A DNA stretch of 26,424 nucleotides from an uncultured Oscillospiraceae bacterium (GTDB taxonomy: Bacteria > Bacillota > Clostridia > Oscillospirales > Ruminococcaceae). The notes under the pieces are model-generated. The model saw only the letters and a program-made list of their open reading frames with translations, searched no databases and had not been told where the DNA came from. The DNA lies in the NCBI GenBank assembly GCA_934446565.1, contig CAKSEO010000033.1:1-26424 (forward strand), given 5' to 3'. Positions 1 to 7,275 of this stretch are shown here, piece after piece (positions within the stretch are counted from its first letter, which is position 1; each line of letters begins with the position of its first letter). The translations under genes were made by a program, and so were the position numbers.

Positions 1-1104
1 ATGATATTCGAGAACAAAAAGAAAGCGACGCTCATTCTTGCGGACGGCACAGAGTTCGAGGGCAGGGCGTTCGGCGCAGACGGCTCCGTTGTCGGCGAGA
101 TAGTATTCACCACTGCGATGGTCGGCTATCAGGAAACGCTCACTGACCCCAGCTACTGCGGACAGATCGTCACACAGACCTTCCCGCTCATAGGCAACTA
201 CGGTGTGAACGAGATAGACCCCGAGTCCAACGGCAGCGTTGTCAGCGGCTATATCGTAAGAGAGCACTGCGAGGACCCGTCCAACTTCCGCTGCGAGGGC
301 GACCTTGACAGCTATCTCAAGAAGTACAACATCATCGGTATCTACGATATCGACACCCGTCACCTCACCAAGATAATCCGCGAGAGCGGCGTAATGAACG
401 GCGCGATAGTCCACGGCGACTTCGACAAGGAGGCGCTTCTCGCGCAGATACGCGCGTATAATGTCGGAAAGGTAGTTCCCAAGGTAAGCGTAAAGGCTAA
501 GGAATACTACCCTGCAGAGAACGCGAAGTTCAACGTTGTGCTGATGGACTACGGCTACAAGTTCAACATCCGCCGCGAGCTGGTAAAGCGCGGATGTAAC
601 GTCACAGTAATGCCGTGGAACTCCACCGCTGACGAGATAAAGGCGCTGAATCCCGACGGTATAATGCTTTCCAACGGCCCTGGCGACCCCGCCGACAACA
701 CTGAAGCTATCCAGACCCTCCATGAGCTTATCCCGGCACAGATACCCACGTTCGGTATCTGTTTAGGACATCAGCTCCTGGCTCTCGCCAACGGCGCAAA
801 GACCGAGAAGCTCAAGTACGGCCACCGCGGCGGAAACCAGCCGGTAAAGGACCTCGCACTTGACAGAACGTTCATCACATCCCAGAACCACGGCTACGCA
901 GTCGTAAGCGACAGCGTTCCCGCCGAGGCAGGCGAGGTCAGCCACGTCAACGGCAACGACGGCACCTGTGAGGGCGTCCGCTACCACAACGCGCCCGCGT
1001 TCACCGTGCAGTTCCACCCGGAGGCATGCGGCGGTCCCAAGGACACCGCGTACCTGTTCGACGAGTTTATTGAGCTTATGGAGGGTAAAAAGTCATGCCG
1101 TTAA
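1..1104 (+). CDS. carA: Carbamoyl-phosphate synthase small (glutaminase) subunit
   Basis: Supplies ammonia from glutamine to CarB for making carbamoyl phosphate, the first step of pyrimidine (and arginine) synthesis, in the cytoplasm. The 367-residue protein has the CPSase small-chain N-terminal domain (about residues 8-140, opening ATLILADGTEFEG) and a class I glutamine amidotransferase domain (about 180-360). The nucleophile motif FGICLGHQ places Cys254, and QFHPEA supplies His339 and Glu341, completing the Cys-His-Glu triad. Length is normal for the family. The ATG is the very first base of the window, so its ribosome site and leader (where PyrR-type control might sit) are not visible; the N-terminus matches the family, so the gene is probably complete. 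It overlaps carB by 10 nt, implying translational coupling. The pyrK-pyrD neighbours point to the pyrimidine rather than the arginine copy. Confidence 0.97.
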   Translation: MIFENKKKATLILADGTEFEGRAFGADGSVVGEIVFTTAMVGYQETLTDPSYCGQIVTQTFPLIGNYGVNEIDPESNGSVVSGYIVREHCEDPSNFRCEGDLDSYLKKYNIIGIYDIDTRHLTKIIRESGVMNGAIVHGDFDKEALLAQIRAYNVGKVVPKVSVKAKEYYPAENAKFNVVLMDYGYKFNIRRELVKRGCNVTVMPWNSTADEIKALNPDGIMLSNGPGDPADNTEAIQTLHELIPAQIPTFGICLGHQLLALANGAKTEKLKYGHRGGNQPVKDLALDRTFITSQNHGYAVVSDSVPAEAGEVSHVNGNDGTCEGVRYHNAPAFTVQFHPEACGGPKDTAYLFDEFIELMEGKKSCR

Positions 1105-4100
1105 GAAGTGATATCAAGAAAGTACTGGTTATAGGCTCCGGTCCTATCGTCATCGGACAGGCTGCGGAGTTCGACTACGCAGGCACCCAGGCGTGCCGTG
1201 CACTCAAGCAGGAGGGTCTGGAGGTAGTCCTCATCAACTCCAACCCGGCTACCATCATGACGGACAAGCACATGGCGGACAAGATATACATCGAGCCGCT
1301 GACCCTTGACGTCGTAAAGAGAGTAATCGAGATAGAGAAGCCGGACAGCGTGCTGTCAAACCTCGGCGGTCAGACTGGTCTGACCCTCTCGATGGAGCTT
1401 GCAGAGTGCGGATTCCTTGCAGAGCACAACGTTAAGCTGCTCGGTTCTAACCCCGAGACCATCCACAAGGCAGAGGACAGACAGGCATTCAAGGACACCA
1501 TGGAGAAGATAGGTCAGCCCTGCATTCCGTCCAAGGTCGTTGAAACCGTTGAGGACGCGATGGACTTCGCCGAAGTTATCCACTACCCGGTAATCGTAAG
1601 ACCTGCGTTCACCCTTGGCGGCACCGGCGGCGGTATCGCGCAGACTCCCGAGGAGCTGCATGAGATAGCTACGAATGGTCTGCGCCTTTCGCCTATCACA
1701 CAGATTCTGGTCGAGAAGTGCATCTCCGGCTGGAAGGAGATAGAGTTCGAGGTAATGCGCGACAGCAAGGGCAACGTCATCACCGTCTGCTCAATGGAGA
1801 ACTTCGACCCGGTCGGCGTTCACACCGGCGACTCCATCGTTGTGGCTCCCTGCGTTACCCTCGCTGATAAGGAATATCAGATGCTGCGTACTGCGGCTAT
1901 CAATATCATTCAGGAACTCAAGGTAGAGGGCGGCTGCAACTGCCAGTTCGCACTCAAGCCCGACAGCTTCGACTACGCCGTTATCGAGGTAAACCCGAGA
2001 GTTTCGCGCTCCTCCGCGCTGGCTTCCAAGGCTACGGGCTATCCTATCGCAAAGGTCGCTGCGCGTATCGCCGTAGGCTACACCCTCGACGAGATAGTGA
2101 ACCAGGTAACAGGCAAGACCTACGCCTGCTTCGAGCCGGCTCTGGACTACCTGGTCGTAAAGTTCCCGAAGTGGCCGTTCGATAAGTTCGTTTACGCGAA
2201 AAAGACCCTAGGTACACAGATGAAGGCTACCGGCGAGATAATGGCTATCGCTCCCAGCTTCGAAGCTGGCATGATGAAAGCAGTCCGCTCCATAGAGCTT
2301 GGCATGGACACCATGACCAAGGAGGACTTCACAAAGCTCACCGACGAGGAAGTACTCAAGAAGCTCGAGGACATCGACGTTGATCGTTCTTTCTGCGTAT
2401 TCGAGGCGCTCAAGCGCGGCATTTCCATTGATGTCATCCACGACATCACGAAGATCGACAAGTGGTTCATCAGCAAGCTGAACAACCTTGTACAGCTTGA
2501 GAAGTGGCTTGCAGACGGCGAGCTGACCCAGGAAAAGTACGATATGGCGAAGAAGTACTGCTACCTCGACAGCACCATCGAGCGCATTTCCGGTCAGAAG
2601 ATAAAGGAGCGCCGCCTTGCAGTCTACAAGATGGTAGATACCTGCGCGGCAGAGTTCTCCGCAAGCACTCCGTACTTCTACAACACGTTCGACCGCGAGA
2701 ATGAAGCGGCTGAGTTCATCGAGCAGCACCCCACCGATAAGAAGAAAGTTATCGTATTCGGCTCCGGTCCTATCAGAATAGGTCAGGGTATCGAGTTCGA
2801 CTACTGCTCGGTTCACTGCGTATGGACGCTGAAAGAGGAGGGCTGCGAAGCCATCATCTGCAACAACAATCCGGAGACCGTCTCCACCGACTTCGACACC
2901 GGCGACAGACTTTATTTCGACCCGCTGACCAAGGAGGACGTTGAAGCCCTCATCGCGACCGAGAAGCCCTACGGCGTCGTAGTTCAGTTCGGCGGTCAGA
3001 CCGCAATAAAGCTGATAAAGCACCTGACGCAGCTCGGAGTACGCATTCTTGGTACTTCCGCAGCCGACGTTGACGCGGCAGAGGACAGAGAGCTGTTCGA
3101 CGAGCTGCTCGAGAAGTGCAACATTCCGCGCCCGAAGGGAACCACCGTGTTCACCACCGAGGAAGCACTCAAGGCTGCCAACGAGCTTGGCTACCCGGTA
3201 CTGCTCCGTCCGTCCTACGTTCTCGGCGGTCAGAACATGATAATCGCGCACTGCGACAGCGACGTCACCGAGTACATGACCATCATCACCAGCCACAAAC
3301 TGGAGAACCCCGTGCTTATTGATAAGTACATGATGGGTACCGAGGTCGAGGTAGACGCCATCTGCGACGGCGAGGACTTCCTCATTCCGGGAATCATGGA
3401 GCACATCGAGCGCGCAGGTATCCACTCCGGCGACTCCATCTCCATCTATCCCGCACAGACCCTCACCGAGCACATCAAGCGCGTCATCATCGACTACACC
3501 GAGAAGCTCGCAAAGGCGCTGCACGTCATTGGTCTGGTCAACATCCAGTACGTTGTATACAACCACGAGGTATTCGTTATCGAGGTCAACCCGCGTTCCT
3601 CCAGAACCGTGCCGTACATCAGCAAGGTAACTGGAGTTAACATGGTGGACATCGCTACTAAGATAATCCTCGGCGCAAAGCTCAAGGATATGGGCTATAA
3701 GAGCGGTCTGTACCCCGTCGGCGATTACATCGCGGTCAAGGTCCCGGTATTCAGCTTCGAGAAGCTGAACGACGTTGATAACCAGCTCGGTCCGGAGATG
3801 AAATCCACCGGCGAGTGCCTTGGTATCGCAAAGACGTTCAGCGAGGCTCTGCTCAAGGGACTTATCGCCGCAGGCTACAAGCTGTACCATGAGGGCGGCG
3901 TTCTCATCTCCGTCAAGGATGGCGACAAGAACGAGATAATCGAGATCGCAAGCCGCTTCGAGCAGCTCGGATTCAAGATCTACGCCACCAGCGGAACCGC
4001 TTCCGTGCTCAACCGCAACATGATAGCTGCGAGCCACGCCTACAGAATAGGCAAGGGAGATCCGGACGTTATCCAGCTTCTGGAGAGCGGCAAGATACAG

Positions 4101-4286
4101 TACGTTATCTCCACCTCCGAAACCGGCAGACAGCCCTCCCGCGACAGCGTCAAGATGCGCCGCAAGGCTGTTGAGCGCTCCATCGCGTGCCTTACGGCGA
4201 TAGACACCGCAAACGCGCTCCTCGACTGCCTTGAAATGCACAAGACAGTCAACGATATCGAGCTTATCGACATCACAAAAATCTGA
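1095..4286 (+). CDS. carB: Carbamoyl-phosphate synthase large subunit
   Basis: Makes carbamoyl phosphate from bicarbonate, ammonia and two ATP, as partner of CarA. The 1063-residue length is normal. The two homologous halves are clear: KVLVIGSGPIVIGQAAEFDY near the N-terminus and KKVIVFGSGPIRIGQGIEFDY at about residue 550, each leading into an ATP-grasp domain. The C-terminal ~125 residues (from about KLYHEGGVLISV) form an MGS-like allosteric domain with a YATSGTA motif, in family terms the site of UMP inhibition. The ATG lies inside the end of carA (10-nt overlap), with GAGGG shortly upstream as the ribosome site. A perfect 10-bp hairpin follows the stop codon. A 699-codon antisense open frame lies almost entirely within this gene, but it looks like a by-product of codon bias. 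Confidence 0.97.
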   Translation: MPLRSDIKKVLVIGSGPIVIGQAAEFDYAGTQACRALKQEGLEVVLINSNPATIMTDKHMADKIYIEPLTLDVVKRVIEIEKPDSVLSNLGGQTGLTLSMELAECGFLAEHNVKLLGSNPETIHKAEDRQAFKDTMEKIGQPCIPSKVVETVEDAMDFAEVIHYPVIVRPAFTLGGTGGGIAQTPEELHEIATNGLRLSPITQILVEKCISGWKEIEFEVMRDSKGNVITVCSMENFDPVGVHTGDSIVVAPCVTLADKEYQMLRTAAINIIQELKVEGGCNCQFALKPDSFDYAVIEVNPRVSRSSALASKATGYPIAKVAARIAVGYTLDEIVNQVTGKTYACFEPALDYLVVKFPKWPFDKFVYAKKTLGTQMKATGEIMAIAPSFEAGMMKAVRSIELGMDTMTKEDFTKLTDEEVLKKLEDIDVDRSFCVFEALKRGISIDVIHDITKIDKWFISKLNNLVQLEKWLADGELTQEKYDMAKKYCYLDSTIERISGQKIKERRLAVYKMVDTCAAEFSASTPYFYNTFDRENEAAEFIEQHPTDKKKVIVFGSGPIRIGQGIEFDYCSVHCVWTLKEEGCEAIICNNNPETVSTDFDTGDRLYFDPLTKEDVEALIATEKPYGVVVQFGGQTAIKLIKHLTQLGVRILGTSAADVDAAEDRELFDELLEKCNIPRPKGTTVFTTEEALKAANELGYPVLLRPSYVLGGQNMIIAHCDSDVTEYMTIITSHKLENPVLIDKYMMGTEVEVDAICDGEDFLIPGIMEHIERAGIHSGDSISIYPAQTLTEHIKRVIIDYTEKLAKALHVIGLVNIQYVVYNHEVFVIEVNPRSSRTVPYISKVTGVNMVDIATKIILGAKLKDMGYKSGLYPVGDYIAVKVPVFSFEKLNDVDNQLGPEMKSTGECLGIAKTFSEALLKGLIAAGYKLYHEGGVLISVKDGDKNEIIEIASRFEQLGFKIYATSGTASVLNRNMIAASHAYRIGKGDPDVIQLLESGKIQYVISTSETGRQPSRDSVKMRRKAVERSIACLTAIDTANALLDCLEMHKTVNDIELIDITKI

Positions 4287-4294
4287 TTCCAGCA

Positions 4295-4318
4295 GCAGAG
4301 GAGGCACCCCTCCTCTGC
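4295..4318 (+). terminator. Perfect 10-bp hairpin after carB (terminator-like or processing element)
   Basis: GCAGAGGAGG (4295-4304), a 4-nt loop CACC and CCTCCTCTGC (4309-4318) form a perfect GC-rich hairpin 8 nt after the carB stop. Only a short TTTT follows at 4325-4328, so it is a poor classical intrinsic terminator. It more likely attenuates or stabilises the mRNA end between carB and the next gene. The left arm also contains an SD-like AGGAGG that the hairpin would hide. Confidence 0.5.
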
Positions 4319-4348
4319 ATGCGATTTTCCAGGCTGAAAGGAACCGAT

Positions 4349-4978
4349 ATGAAAATAGGCAAATACCCCGTAAAGCACTCCTATAAGATACCGAGAATAA
4401 TTTCCGATGTTTTCTCCGTCGGGCTGGCGGTGTTCATCTGCTCCGTTGAGATAATGTTCATGACGGTATACGACGAAACGCTGAAAACCTACATCGGCGA
4501 GGATGCGCTCGAAAAGCTCATGCAGGCGGACAGCACCCTGGGCTGGAAGCACTGGATAACGCTGATATTCCCGGCGTCGGTGCTGGCGGTGTTTGCCGTT
4601 TACATCATTCTAGTGCTGAAAAGTCACAGGCTGAAAGGGTTCAACGTTACCAAGCGCAACGCCCAGAAGCTCTATGATATGTACGCGCTGTGCGCTTCGC
4701 TGTGCAAGATCCCGGCGCTCATGTTCATCAGCGAGATGATGATGATAACCCACAACAACATGCTGATGGCTGACGAGGGCTGGTTCACGGTGCAGCTTGT
4801 GCTTGACCTGCTGATAATCGCGATACTGATATGTCTGTTCCGCCATCTGATGCGGAAAATGACCGAGCCGGAGGCACATGAGGAAAGCAATGCTGTCCGC
4901 ATGACCGCGGTCGTGAAGGAGGAACCCGCAGTTCCTTCCGAATCACCGGAAACAAACGACACCACCGAAAGGAGCTAA
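4349..4978 (+). CDS. Unrecognised four-helix membrane protein inside the pyr cluster
   Basis: I do not recognise a family. The protein is 209 residues with four probable transmembrane helices (about residues 19-40, 67-88, 113-133 and 145-166) and a hydrophilic acidic, Ser/Thr/Glu-rich tail of about 40 residues. The start chosen is the ATG at 4349, preceded by GAAAGGA at 4336-4342; an in-frame ATG at 4319 lies at the base of the upstream hairpin and has no ribosome site. It sits between carB and pyrK, with only 1 nt between its stop and the pyrK start, and pyrK's ribosome site lies within its last codons, so the two are probably co-transcribed. A role in pyrimidine metabolism or transport is possible from position only; no catalytic or transporter motif was seen. 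Confidence 0.82.
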   Translation: MKIGKYPVKHSYKIPRIISDVFSVGLAVFICSVEIMFMTVYDETLKTYIGEDALEKLMQADSTLGWKHWITLIFPASVLAVFAVYIILVLKSHRLKGFNVTKRNAQKLYDMYALCASLCKIPALMFISEMMMITHNNMLMADEGWFTVQLVLDLLIIAILICLFRHLMRKMTEPEAHEESNAVRMTAVVKEEPAVPSESPETNDTTERS

Positions 4979-4979
4979 C

Positions 4980-5756
4980 ATGAGCTACTACTGCGACAAG
5001 TACCCGATAATCGAGAAAAAATGCATCTCGCGGGATACCTTCTCCATCACGATCCTTGCTCCGGAAGCCGCGAAAGCCGCGCACGCCGGACAGTTCGCCA
5101 ACATTTCCGCGCCGGGGTTCACCCTGCGCCGTCCGATATCCATCTGCGAGTTCAGCCGTTCCAAGGGAACGCTGCGATTCGTTTTCGAGGTACGCGGCAA
5201 GGGAACCGAAGCAATTTCCCGCCTGAACGTCGGCGATAATCTCGACGTCCTTGGCCCGCTCGGAAACGGCTTTGCTATCCCGGACAGCGCGCGTAAGGTA
5301 GTTCTGGTCGGCGGCGGTATCGGCGTACCTCCAATGCTGGGGCTTGCGAAGAAGCTCGGCGACCGCGCTACCGCGATCCTGGGATTCCGTGACTACAGCC
5401 GTATTATTCTCGCTGACGAGTTCGAGAAGTACGGCGCGGCTACAGCAATATGCACTGACGACGGCTCTGTCGGCTACGACGGCATGGTGACAGGTCCGCT
5501 GGAAAGCACCCTGAAGAACACCGGCGCGGACATCGTGTGCGCATGCGGTCCTATGCCCATGCTGAACGCTATCGCGAAAATATGCGCGCAGTATGACGTA
5601 CCCTGCAAGGTTTCCCTGGAGCAGAGAATGGGCTGCGGCGTGGGCGCGTGCGTGGTATGTTCCTGCATGACCGTCCGCAACGGTCAGGAGCATTACGCAA
5701 GGGTCTGCAAGGACGGCCCCGTATTCGACGCAAAGGAGGTAAAGTTCAATGGCTGA
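4980..5756 (+). CDS. pyrK: Dihydroorotate dehydrogenase B, electron-transfer subunit
   Basis: Passes electrons from the PyrD FMN to NAD+ through a [2Fe-2S] cluster and FAD in the class 1B dihydroorotate dehydrogenase complex. In the 258-residue protein, RRPISI (Arg51-Pro-Ile-Ser54) is the ferredoxin-reductase-type FAD-binding motif. VLVGGGIGVPP (from Val108) is the nucleotide-binding loop, and CGPMPML near residue 185 is the usual late NAD-domain motif. The C-terminal cysteines 219, 224, 227 and 243 match the [2Fe-2S] ligand pattern CxxxxCxxC...C. The start is supported by AAAGGAGC at 4968-4975. It overlaps pyrD by 8 nt, typical of the obligate PyrK-PyrD pair. Confidence 0.96.
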   Translation: MSYYCDKYPIIEKKCISRDTFSITILAPEAAKAAHAGQFANISAPGFTLRRPISICEFSRSKGTLRFVFEVRGKGTEAISRLNVGDNLDVLGPLGNGFAIPDSARKVVLVGGGIGVPPMLGLAKKLGDRATAILGFRDYSRIILADEFEKYGAATAICTDDGSVGYDGMVTGPLESTLKNTGADIVCACGPMPMLNAIAKICAQYDVPCKVSLEQRMGCGVGACVVCSCMTVRNGQEHYARVCKDGPVFDAKEVKFNG

Positions 5757-6663
5757 TCTTTCCGTAAAAATCGCGGGCGTTGAGTTCCCGAACCCGGTCA
5801 TTGCAGCGTCCGGTACCTACGGCAACGGCGAGTGCTTCACCGACCTGTACCCGCTGTCAAGGCTCGGCGGTATCTCCTGCAAGGGAATGACCATCGTTCC
5901 GAAGATGGGCAACGTTCCCCCGAGAATAGCTGAAACTCCCTCCGGCATTCTGAATTCCGTGGGACTTCAGAACATCGGCGTTCACGGCTTCATCGAGTAC
6001 TACCTCCCGACCCTGAAAGAGGAGGGCAACGTTATCATCGCGAACGTAGCCGGCGCTACAATTGACGACTATATCGCGGCTGCGGAGGCTCTCGACGTCA
6101 CCAACGTTGACATGATAGAGCTGAATATCTCCTGTCCGAACGTCAAGGCGGGCGGCGCGACATGGGGCGTTACCTGCGAGGGAGCTTCCTCTGTCACAAA
6201 GGCGGTAAGAGCCGCGACAAGCAAGCCGCTTATCGTGAAGCTGACCCCGAACGTAACCAACATCACCGAGATCGCAAAGGCGGTAGAGGCTGAGGGCGCG
6301 GACAGCATTTCGATGATAAACACGCTCCTTGGAATGCGCATAGATATCCGCACAAAGCGCCCGATACTCCACAACAATGTGGGCGGACTTTCCGGCCCTG
6401 CGATATTCCCGGTTGCAGTCCGTATGGTATGGCAGTGCTATAACGCAGTCAAGATACCGATAATCGGCATGGGCGGTATCTCCACCTGGGAGGACGCGGT
6501 CGAGATGATGATGGCAGGCGCGTCTGCTATCCAGATGGGTACTGCGATATTCACCGACCCGTGGTCACCGATAAAGGTCATCGAGGGTCTGAACGACTAC
6601 ATGGATAAGAACGGCATAAAGGACCTTTCGGAGATAGTCGGTCAGGTCAAACCTTGGAACTGA
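5749..6663 (+). CDS. pyrD: Dihydroorotate dehydrogenase (NAD+), catalytic subunit, class 1B
   Basis: Oxidises dihydroorotate to orotate using FMN, the fourth step of UMP synthesis, cytoplasmic and working with PyrK. The 304-residue length is that of class 1B enzymes. The N-terminal SVKIAGVEFPNPVIAASGTYG is typical. NISCPN contains the class 1 catalytic cysteine Cys129, where class 2 enzymes have serine. GLSGPAI and GMGGISTWEDAVEMMMAGA form the FMN-phosphate-binding end of the barrel. The start overlaps pyrK by 8 nt and uses AAAGGAGG at 5734-5741 within pyrK. After its stop comes a 53-nt gap carrying a 20-bp perfect palindrome before ruvX. Confidence 0.97.
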   Translation: MADLSVKIAGVEFPNPVIAASGTYGNGECFTDLYPLSRLGGISCKGMTIVPKMGNVPPRIAETPSGILNSVGLQNIGVHGFIEYYLPTLKEEGNVIIANVAGATIDDYIAAAEALDVTNVDMIELNISCPNVKAGGATWGVTCEGASSVTKAVRAATSKPLIVKLTPNVTNITEIAKAVEAEGADSISMINTLLGMRIDIRTKRPILHNNVGGLSGPAIFPVAVRMVWQCYNAVKIPIIGMGGISTWEDAVEMMMAGASAIQMGTAIFTDPWSPIKVIEGLNDYMDKNGIKDLSEIVGQVKPWN

Positions 6664-6666
6664 TTT

Positions 6667-6686
6667 GAATTCGGAATTCCGAATTC
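6667..6686. repeat. 20-bp perfect palindrome between pyrD and ruvX
   Basis: GAATTCGGAATTCCGAATTC equals its own reverse complement and holds three nested GAATTC/GGAATTCC dyads. As RNA it can fold into an 8-bp stem with an AATT loop. It starts 4 nt after the pyrD stop codon and is followed by two ATTCCCCC direct repeats rather than a T run, so it is not a standard terminator. It could be an operator, a mRNA 3'-end stabiliser or a weak pause site; its function is unknown. Confidence 0.6.
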
Positions 6687-6716
6687 CCCCATTCCCCCTT
6701 ACTAGGAGATAAACAA

Positions 6717-7145
6717 ATGAAAATAATGGCAGTGGACTACGGCGACAGCCGTACAGGGCTTGCGATGTGCGACAAGGGCGAGGTGCTTGCCTCACCGCTT
6801 TACACGATAAACATGAAGGACTTCGACAGGTGCCTTGAGATGACCGCCGAGGCGGCAAAGGAAAACAAGGCGGAGCTCATCGTAGTCGGCAACCCGATAA
6901 ACATGAACGGTACGGAGGGTCCGCGCTCCGAGAAATGCAGATTGTTCGCCGACAGGCTGAAAGAGCTGGTCGGTGTTGACGTGCGTATGTGGGACGAGCG
7001 CTCCTCCACGGTGACGGCTATCGGATTCATGAACGATGTCAACAAGCGCGGAAAGAAGCGCAAAGAGGTGCTGGATTCCGCAGCGGCGGCGGTGATCCTC
7101 GAAAGCTACCTTGCCTGGAGAAAAAACCACCCCGGCGAGGTTTAA
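6717..7145 (+). CDS. ruvX: Putative pre-16S rRNA nuclease / Holliday junction resolvase-like protein
   Basis: A YqgF/RuvX-family RNase H-fold protein of 142 residues, the usual length. The family is linked to 16S rRNA 5'-end maturation, and resolvase activity has been proposed from the fold. Visible motifs are IMAVDYGDSRTGLA (catalytic Asp7), IVVGNPINMNGTEGPRS, the WDERSST motif (Asp93-Glu94) and DSAAAAVILESYL (Asp120), the expected acidic residues of the metal site. The ribosome site is AGGAG at 6704-6708, 8 nt before ATG. It is the last gene before the terminator at 7203-7238, so it may be read through from the pyr genes, but the 53-nt gap leaves room for separate control. Confidence 0.93.
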   Translation: MKIMAVDYGDSRTGLAMCDKGEVLASPLYTINMKDFDRCLEMTAEAAKENKAELIVVGNPINMNGTEGPRSEKCRLFADRLKELVGVDVRMWDERSSTVTAIGFMNDVNKRGKKRKEVLDSAAAAVILESYLAWRKNHPGEV

Positions 7146-7171
7146 AGTATGTGTGTATTCCGTGAAAACGC

Positions 7172-7200
7172 TTGACATTCCGGCGCATTAGGGGTAAAAT
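7172..7200 (+). promoter_or_regulatory. Sigma-A-type promoter ahead of the esterase-to-HAD gene run
   Basis: TTGACA (7172-7177) is a perfect -35 box. A 17-bp spacer leads to TAAAAT (7195-7200) as the -10 box, followed by AT-rich ATAATA. Transcription would begin near 7207, inside the left arm of the hairpin at 7203-7235. It is the only clear promoter found ahead of the eleven genes that follow. Confidence 0.8.
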
Positions 7201-7202
7201 AT

Positions 7203-7240
7203 AATAGGGTGCAGTGTTTGTTCCTGCACCCTATTTTTAT
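7203..7240 (+). terminator. Intrinsic terminator after ruvX, overlapping the next promoter's start
   Basis: AATAGGGTGCAG (7203-7214) pairs perfectly with CTGCACCCTATT (7224-7235) around a 9-nt loop. The T run TATTTTTATT follows at once, so this is a textbook terminator for the pyr-ruvX transcript. The promoter at 7172-7200 would start RNA within the left arm, so new transcripts would begin with most of the same hairpin as a 5' stem-loop. Confidence 0.88.
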
Positions 7241-7275
7241 TAAGAATCAAAAATCCTGAAAGGACTAGCATAAAA

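Noticed and set aside
1..1104. A PyrR-type attenuator for the pyr genes
   Set aside because: The window begins at the carA start codon, so the leader is not visible; no such element is seen between the later pyr genes.
2208..4307. A 699-codon open frame on the minus strand, opposite carB
   Set aside because: It lies almost wholly inside a highly conserved gene, gives a low-complexity Leu/Val/Asp-rich product with no known domain, and has no ribosome site or promoter. Such frames arise from the third-position G/C bias of the real gene.
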